From: Coprinopsis marcescibilis
Lineage: Eukaryota; Basidiomycota; Agaricomycetes; Agaricales; Psathyrellaceae
Length of the DNA: 14,558 nt
Direction: 5' to 3'
NCBI GenBank assembly: GCA_004369085.1
Contig: ML210446.1
Coordinates: forward strand, 9,833 to 24,390
Every line of letters starts with the position of its first letter. The stretch's first letter is position 1. Both the position numbers and the translations under genes were made by a program. The notes beneath the pieces are model-generated. The model was not told the DNA's origin, searched no databases, and saw only the letters and a list, made by a program, of their open reading frames with translations. Of the stretch, positions 8,555-14,558 are shown piece by piece.

Positions 8555-10075
8555 CGTGTCGTTCAGATGACATTAGTGTGGCCGCCCGGCCGGAGATAGC
8601 TGTTCAACGCGACGAGCATCGCAGCTCGCGTTACATTTACGACGAGCGCCCGACCGCCTAGCAGCCTCAGCGCATCACAGTCGCTGGGCAGGACAAATTT
8701 TGAGGTCCAAGTATTAGTCTCGCTCATAGCCTCATTGAGAAGGTCTCTGGCGCGGGGTTGTATGCTTTCCATTGGGCGATATCGCGGAACAGAGCCCCGG
8801 AATTTGACAGCCGGTCACTGGCTTACAAGGTGCGCTTGCAAACACACTCTCTGGCTTGTTGTAATATATTCCGACACTGTGAATCGTAGGCATGGGGAAG
8901 TCGAATGCCCCACCAGAAACATCGCGGCCATGCTAGCTTCGTTCCCGCTCCTCCATCGTCGTGCTGGCAACCGGAATTAGCAGCATTATCAGCACAATGT
9001 CATCCTCTCCGACCCGTTCTGTACTGCCGCTCTCCCCATATCGAGGACCAGCAACTCGTTCCCCGCGCTCGCTCAACGTCCAAATCAACACCATACACCA
9101 CTTTGCCCAATGTGGATACTCGAGAATGAGTTGCAGGACCCCGCCATGGCGGTGGACGAATATGATGATGAGAGGGGGTAGTGGTAAGGACGATGCTGCT
9201 GGCGTCCCGGATTCGTCAATGTGACCTGCTCGCCCATCGCTCTATTTGCCTCCATCCACGTCCAACGTTAGACCCTTCCGCGACCCCTCGTCTCCTTTGT
9301 TCGGCGTTCTATCCGTGGCTGCGGCACAATGAGGAACAACGGTGTCACTCTCATCCGTGGTGGATGGCAGGTCCGTTCGGGCAACCGTGGCAGATCCAGT
9401 TCGACGCCAGACGCGTCATAGTCACGACCTGCCACTGTATCTCTTCGTCAACGGCATCATCTACGCCATCGACAGTGCACCGATTCCTTGTGCCGTCCCC
9501 GAGAGTACCATCGACCTCTCATGCTTCGTCATCTTGAGAAGCAGCGAATTCAGGAGACCCATCCCCTGATCATTGTCCTGCACCTAGACCCTCATCAACA
9601 TCGATAACCGCGATTGATCTATGGAGCGCACATCGAGTAAAGCTGGGTGTAACTGCATACACTGCGATCTGTGGTGGGATTCTCCAGGCTGAATGGCATC
9701 TCTGAGGAGCCGAAGGAGTGGGAGACACGGGATGTACGAACCGATGCAGCAGAGAAGCGAGGGGAGAAAAGGAAGCTGGTAAGCCCTGTGGTAACTTGAC
9801 TGATTTGTGGACTACTTTTGTCTAGGGTGTTGCTATGCTCTCAAACCCGCTTGTGGGAAGGGGAGCATGGCAGGCGGGATGAGTGGGCAATGTTGTGCAG
9901 TATGTTCACTCAATGATTTTGTGGTCTTTATAATATATTGATTTGGGGATTTTGCCCATATAGACTGCAGGCTGAGGAGAAAGGATGGACTGAAGGACAT
10001 GCATGCACATTATAATCACCATGTATAGTAAGTACCCTTTGGAAATGTGGTGTACAGGAGGTTGTAGACAATTCA
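8555..10075 (+). repeat. Decayed direct repeat, copy 2
   Basis: Second copy of the intergenic repeat, about 2 kb downstream of the first and shorter because it lacks a segment of about 635 bp. From about 9905 it changes to AT-rich, CpG-poor sequence, but homology with copy 1 can still be followed: GCAGGCTGA near 8081 against 9967, and a TTTGAAATCGCGGTGTACGG region near 8153 against the AT-shifted TTTGGAAATGTGGTGTACAG near 10038. That part looks like copy 1 after C-to-T decay. Confidence 0.6.
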
Positions 10076-10289
10076 ACAAAGTGACATTGGTGATGCAGAG
10101 GTTGAATATAGGGAGAGTGGTGCAAGCTGCAGGGTGGGCATAACTCCGATTCAAGCATTGGGTGCTTCCTGCAGGGGAAGATACCTTGAATAGCATGAGT
10201 TCCTGTGCACCCATGCCATACACCATCCTCACCTGTTCATCCAATTGTTGTTCTTTCCCATTCTTGAACCCATGTCAGCTGGCTCCTTG
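10076..10289. other. AT-rich spacer downstream of gene B
   Basis: Non-coding sequence between the end of repeat copy 2 and the gene B 3' flank. CpG is nearly absent. Nothing further is recognised. Confidence 0.3.
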
Positions 10290-10422
10290 TCTCTTTTTGT
10301 TTGATGTTTCTCAAGTTTTAGCCCAAAAAATATGGACTGGATCTTGGCCATCAGAAAATACAATTGTAATACAGAAGTGCAGAACAAAATATTTGAGAGC
10401 AAACAAATAAATATGACCTATA
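10290..10422 (-). other. Gene B 3' untranslated region
   Basis: Aligns with the gene A 3' flank through AGAAAATACAATT, TAATACAGAA and GAGAGCAAACAAATAAATAT (plus strand), and more loosely through an AGCCCAA..CTGGATC block at 10320-10342. It marks the 3' limit of the gene duplication that I can see. Confidence 0.45.
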
Positions 10423-10830
10423 CTAATAAAGCCCTATTTTCCCATGGGCATGAAGCAACTCAGCAATCTCCAACTTGATTTTGTTGGATCTCCATTTGTT
10501 TTCCTTCAATGCCAATGATAGTGCTGAATGTCCATCAGATCTTGTTGCATTGACATCAATCTCCTCTTGCTGCAGCAACAGCTCAACCACATCTTTTTGC
10601 CCCTCAAAGGCTGCCTGCATGAGTGCTGACCCCTCCAGGCACTGTGAGAAATTGACTTCAATGTCCTCTTGCTGCAGCAAGAGTTTGACAATGGCTATAT
10701 GCCCCCATCTGGATGCATATGCAAGGGCTGTTCCATTACACCAATGTGATGCATTCACATCAATGCCATCAACTCCAAGCAGCAGTTGAACTGCATCTAG
10801 CTGGTCATTCTTGGCTGCAATGGTAAGAGC
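10423..10830 (-). pseudogene. Severed ankyrin tail of gene B
   Basis: After the TGA at 10833-10831 the same frame stays open for 135 codons to a TAG at 10423. It encodes the equivalent of the last ankyrin repeats of gene A: ALTIAAKND, VQLLLGVDGIDVNASHW, ALAYASRWGH, LMQAAFEGQKDVVELLLQQ and a final KLEIAELLHAHG. There is no further stop or frameshift, so the break is either recent, bypassed by readthrough or RNA change, or an assembly or sequencing error. With it, gene B would encode 877 residues, slightly shorter than gene A, mainly because its linker lacks the extra exon pair. Confidence 0.75.
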
Positions 10831-13822
10831 TCAATCACCCTCTCCATCACCAGTGTCAGGTTCCATTGCATTGACATTGATTCCCTGGACACAAAGAAGG
10901 GACTTCATGACTTCTGTGTAACCCCACCGTGCTGCCTTTATGAGTGCAGTTGTGGAACCTGCATTGACATGGTCTGCATCAACAACTCCCAGAAGCATGT
11001 CTACAACCTGAACATGGCCTGCCTGTGATGCTGCAATTAGGGGTGACCATCCATAGCTGTCAAAGCATTGGGTATCAATGCCTTCAACCCCAATGAGCAG
11101 CTCTACAGTCTTGAGATGTCCACAGACAGCAGCAAGTGCTAGTGCAGTGCGGCCACGTGCTGATTTGGAGTTGATATTGAGGAGAAAAGGAGATGGATAG
11201 GTGGTTGGAGAGGAATCCAAACCCAGCCACTGTGCAAGGAGACTGTGGAAGTTGCAGGCAGCAGCAAGCTGAATGGAATTGAGATGGTCAAATGGCTTGC
11301 GGAAAGGATGGTTCCAGGGAAAGTGTTGGCACTGCAGGATGAATTCCACAACAAAGGCTGGGAGTGATGCTGAGTGTGCATGGATTGCCCAGGTGCGATG
11401 GGCATATGTAAGAAAGGGATGGTAGGTGAAAGGTGGGTCAATGTCATAATCAATATAGCCATTGTGGTTTGCAAACCCACAACCTTGAAGGCGAGCAACA
11501 CATGTGCAAGCCAACATGGCCTCTGCATCAACCCCCACCTTTGGAAGGTAGGTGACCAGAAAGTCCTGTGCAGTGTAGTCTAAATGTGGAGCATAAGCTA
11601 TAATCCAGGCAATTAAAGTGGAAATGACACATACGAACAAGGCAGACAAGTTTTGTCTCTGGTTCAAAAGTAATCAACCCACAGCATGCAGACAGTACTG
11701 TGTCAGGGTCAACCAGAAGGTTGGAATCATACTTGAATGGGTCCATTTCAACAGCAAGTGCATGTAGAAGATCGTCCATCTTGAGTGACTCATGAGTGTA
11801 TGCAAGCAAGGTCAGGGCACCAAGGGCCAACTCGGCTGCTGGACCACCATTAATACGCTCCATAGTGGCCTCATACATGGCATTAACACCCACAGGAAGC
11901 ACCTGCAGTGCCATGTCTAGGCTCTTGATATGGATGCAGCTACCGAGCATGTCTAGCTGTAGTGAGGCCACTAAGAACCTACAAACCAATTGGCGAGCAG
12001 ATGATACACTGCAGTTGTACCCGACCCACTCACATCCCTGATGACTTTTTGAGCACAGTCTTAAGAACTTTCTCCTTCAAATCCCCCTTCTCCAGCAGGT
12101 TTTGCAGCCTCGGCATGTGCCCAATCTTGTCCTCAATCATTTGGATGATGTCGGCCTCGTGTAACATGATATCGATGAACGCCGCATCCGGCACACGGTC
12201 TTTGAGCAGCGGTAGTGGCCATGACATGAGGAGCAAATTTGCCGGGAGGTCTGCAAGAGCGTCAAGAACGTCGACCTGGGTATCCTCGAAAGCCTCGTCC
12301 AGACCATCCAGGGCACAGACCTTCTCGTCAAATAGATCAGAGGCAAAGATGGCTCGAATGACCTCCAAGATCTCAAGCTGGGCCGGCCGAGTGTCATGGA
12401 AGCGATGATAGAGATACATGGGCTTCACAAATGGAAGTGTGAAGGGGTGGTCTTGGACGATCTGGCGAAGGAGGCCACCAAGAACCTGATCGCCCGTAAA
12501 TAGGTCCGTATAACGAGCAAAGGCATACGCAACACATATGCGCTGCTTCGCCTTGGCTTTCTTCGTAAGGTGGTCAATGATAATAGATCTACATCATGTC
12601 AGTCGGAAGATTATCGCTGATTAGGCCAGGGCGGCATACGATAATATTGTCTTTCCGGCACCCGCTAAGAGCATGGAATGGGGTCAGAACAGTACTCCAA
12701 GTATATGTATATCGCACTTACGCATGCCAACACCCCACAGAATGTGAAGCGCACCCTCCAGCCACTTGCTAATGACTGGGTCGTCAAAGGCCCAATCTCC
12801 TGTCCCCGCAGCCCGTTTCCTATAGTTGTCGGCCTGAATGGCGTGGTAGTTGATCTCGCTGATCCATGGAAGGAGCTTCCCGAGTAGCTCCGCATCTAGG
12901 TCCAAATCCAGGTCAGGAAATGGGACATACCACCGATACAGATACGCATACCACTCTCGGAGCTATCAGGCTGAACGTTGGTATTATAGATGTTGACATA
13001 ATTCCGGGCGCTGATCAGCGTAGCGGACCCTTCAATGTGCACACTTCCTGCGCGTTGTTGAGCATTCCTCCATCCACCAAGGTCCACTAGATATAAGTAA
13101 TCAATACTAGTGGAGTGTCCGTGACACTGGTTGACTAACCTTGAGACGATGGACATTTATTTGTGTCCTCTTTCGGAACTGATGGTGGAAGTCCCGTTGC
13201 CGGGTGTACTTGGGCTATTGGCGAGTCTTGAGAGGGCCAGTTAGAGTCTCTAATAACTCTTTCCTGGTAAGGGACACGCTACCTTGTTCAACGACGATAG
13301 TACTAGTTGAGACCACAGCTAGCTTGGTCAGAACTGACGAGCTGTCCTGTTGCTCTGCCTCAGAGTGATCGGTGCCCTTGGCCTCGTGCTTTCGCTTGCT
13401 TTGACGTCGAGTTGCCTTCCTCTTTCGCTAGGACACCGTAAGATGACTGTTGAACCTCTCGTAAGATTTGAGCACACATACCAGGTTTGATCCTCCTGCG
13501 TCCATCGTACGGAGTACAGCGGATGTGGAATCTGCGGGTAGATGGTGGGGGATCGCGTTAACGTCTATAGAAATGCTTTCCCAAACATGAGGCACACCAC
13601 CTTCTTCGACGTCAATAGCGCCAATTGGGAGTGCAGCTAGCTGAGTCTCAACTGACGAGCCTTCCTCTTGCTCTGACTCAGAACGATCGGTGGACATGGC
13701 CTTGCGCTTTCGCTTGTTTTGACCTCGATTCGCCTTCCTCTTTTGCTACGAGGTCGTTAGATCGTTGGAAAGTTTTCTATACGATTAAGACCACATACCA
13801 AGTTCAATGCTCCTGTGTCCAT
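10831..13822 (-). CDS. Gene B: tandem NACHT-ankyrin paralogue with premature stop
   Basis: Same architecture as gene A. Core exons: 13427-13283, 13214-13140, 13086-12952, 12895-12722, 12664-12640, 12588-12034, 11978-11635, 11579-10831. The first exon is either 13505-13482 (741 residues) or a longer 5' end (13822-13799, 13745-13601, 13531-13482; 806 residues). In the short form the P-loop PGAGKT is at about 185-190 and Walker B VCALDGLDEA at about 283-292. At about 315-317 the usual SRP reads SWP, so the sensor-1 Arg is lost. The N terminus has paired basic clusters (RKRKATRRQSKRK) followed by an acidic TDHSEAEQ stretch. A TGA at 10833-10831 ends translation after about four ankyrin repeats; gene A has TCA there, a single C-to-G difference. 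The linker exon at 13086-12952 is frame-shifted locally against gene A but stays open. It could be a truncated receptor, a decoy or a young pseudogene. Confidence 0.78.
13283..13822 (-). repeat. Tandem duplication of the gene B 5' module
   Basis: Two copies of a start codon, 24-nt exon, short intron and 145-nt exon lie 317 bp apart. Copy 1: ATG at 13822, exon MDTGALNL (13822-13799), intron 13798-13746, exon 13745-13601 with QKRKANRGQNKRKRKAMSTD. Copy 2: ATG at 13505, exon MDAGGSNL (13505-13482), intron 13481-13428, exon 13427-13283 with RKRKATRRQSKRKHEAKGTD. Both 145-nt exons continue into TDxSExEQ and xSSV, and end in phase 1. DNA just 5' of both ATGs also aligns (GGAGTACAG then GGTGGGGG). 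A CAG acceptor at 13534-13532 would join copy 1 to copy 2 in frame; that 69-nt spacer (13600-13532) is itself open in frame. Confidence 0.85.
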
Positions 13823-14025
13823 CGTATGGAGTACAGTGAATGTTGAATGTGTTGGTAGTTGGTGGGGGTATACAAGCTGTGGACTGGGGTGGCAAATATG
13901 AAGGCGGGTGGTCAAGCGGTGTGCGTCTTACACGCTGTCAGAGACACACAGCCTCGCTCATTCATGTGACTCTTGACGGGCACCAAATTCATTCCTTGGC
14001 GGCCCGAGACTCAGGATGCACAGCA
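13823..14025 (-). promoter_or_regulatory. Upstream region of gene B, shared with gene A
   Basis: Counterpart of the gene A upstream block. It aligns with the region before copy 1 of the duplicated 5' module, and the part nearest the ATG recurs before copy 2 at about 13506-13550. Copy 2 may therefore carry its own minimal promoter. A GTATAC sequence about 50 bp upstream of the first ATG is the only weak TATA-like element. Confidence 0.4.
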
Positions 14026-14260
14026 TATCGTCTTGCATACACACCTTCCTGCTCTACCAGCCGAACAGCACAGGTTCGCAGGAAAACCTGGAAGAAAACC
14101 AAAACCCTGGCTGGGGGGGTTGGCTAAGACTCGGATATTGGAGTACTTTACACTGGCCCACGGGTGTACGTATACTCCTCGTACACTCCTCGCACACATA
14201 TTGTACACAACATGGACACAGTGCAGACACAACATGAACACAGCTTATGCACTGTATATC

Positions 14261-14348
14261 CACTCCTCGTACACTCCCCATACACTCCTCATACACTCCT
14301 TGTACACTCCCCGTATACTCCTCGTACACTCCCCATATACTCCTTGGA
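14261..14348. repeat. 11-bp minisatellite, about 8 copies
   Basis: Head-to-tail units of the pattern YACTCCYYRTA: CACTCCTCGTA, CACTCCCCATA, CACTCCTCATA, CACTCCTTGTA and so on, with variation at positions 1, 7, 8 and 9. About two more related units sit at 14169-14192, separated by degenerate ACAC-rich sequence. Because 11 is not a multiple of 3, all three frames cycle, and open frames through it read YTPHTLLVHSP-like periodic peptides that need not be real. Confidence 0.88.
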
Positions 14349-14474
14349 AACTTGATGTACAGTGTTGTGCTGCCTGCAATTGGAAAATTTTATACATGAA
14401 TCTATTTATATATAATCAAAAAAAATCAGTCAAAAAGGAATCTGTAGTTGTCAAGTTAATTTTGTAAGTTGGAG
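14349..14474. other. AT-rich spacer at right edge
   Basis: Sequence rich in TATA and A-runs between the minisatellite and the tRNA-like element. If the latter is a SINE head, this would be its body. No internal repeat or open frame supports that on its own. Confidence 0.25.
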
Positions 14475-14482
14475 AAAAAAAA
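14475..14482 (-). terminator. T-run, possible pol III terminator
   Basis: Eight T residues on the minus strand directly follow the tRNA-like element. A T-run of four or more just past a tRNA-type promoter is the standard RNA polymerase III stop signal. Whether the element is transcribed is unknown. Confidence 0.4.
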
Positions 14483-14483
14483 T

Positions 14484-14558
14484 ACCATTAACAGGAATTG
14501 AACCAAGGGCCCTAGACACAAGTGAAAGCAATATTACTACTACACTATAGGGCCTGTT
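14484..14558 (-). ncRNA. Degenerate tRNA(Glu)-like element or SINE head
   Basis: The minus strand has a box-A-like TAGTGTAGTAGT (14547-14536), a CTTTCAC stretch resembling a Glu anticodon loop (TTC), and a good box B GGTTCAATTCC (14504-14494), in tRNA order and spacing. The 3' strand of the D stem is missing and the acceptor and T stems pair poorly, so it is unlikely to be a working tRNA. GGCCCTA (14554-14548) instead pairs perfectly with TAGGGCC, which lies before box B. The element runs to the window edge, so it may be incomplete. Confidence 0.45.

Noticed and set aside
14169..14348. CRISPR-like array
   Set aside because: Units are 11 bp, directly tandem and lack spacers, in a eukaryotic context.
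13973..14467. 164-codon plus-strand frame
   Set aside because: Much of its length comes from the 11-bp minisatellite read in cycling frames; no family motif and an implausible Tyr/Thr/His periodic composition.
14484..14558. Functional tRNA-Glu
   Set aside because: The D-stem 3' strand is missing and acceptor pairing fails, so only a tRNA-like element is claimed.

Overview
The window is fungal nuclear DNA, most likely from an agaricomycete basidiomycete. Its genes are broken by many introns of about 48-71 nt with GT..AG borders, and the proteins have the N-terminal, NACHT and C-terminal layout of fungal NLR-like STAND NTPases. The assignment rests on gene style and protein motifs only; no species can be named.

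Two tandem paralogues lie on the minus strand. Gene A (4830 down to 1481, 11 exons) can be assembled into a 927-residue protein: a disordered N-terminal linker with a basic NLS-like start, a pre-NACHT region, a NACHT ATPase (GAGKT P-loop, LDGLDEA Walker B, SRP sensor 1), a winged-helix-like region and about eight ankyrin repeats. Gene B (13822 or 13505 down to 10831) has the same exon skeleton. Its last two-thirds carry exons of identical length at the P-loop (25 nt), NACHT (555 nt) and post-NACHT (344 nt) positions. B carries an in-frame TGA in the ankyrin array and a Trp in place of the sensor-1 Arg.

The two genes differ by region. Upstream of about 2840 (A) / 11790 (B) the introns no longer align and the linker is reshaped by exon duplications. 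Downstream, even intron and 3' flank align at about nine bases in ten, yet amino-acid changes cluster at the ankyrin positions that normally contact a partner. Close to the same border CpG dinucleotides fall about tenfold. This suggests a slowly diverging or converted, CpG-depleted recognition half joined to a free-evolving CpG-rich 5' half.

Between the genes (about 5040-10075) lies GC- and CpG-rich DNA without a gene I can support. Much of it is a decayed direct repeat (about 6110-8190 and 8555-10075). The left edge (1-1330) is AT-rich with a possible solo LTR. The right edge holds an 11-bp minisatellite and a degenerate tRNA(Glu)-like element with pol III boxes and a T-run.

How the genes may work together: both look like intracellular NTP-driven receptors in which the ankyrin array senses a ligand and NACHT oligomerises. 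No known N-terminal effector domain is visible, so the output is unknown; the paired basic clusters hint at nuclear location. B may be a truncated partner, a decoy or an early pseudogene.
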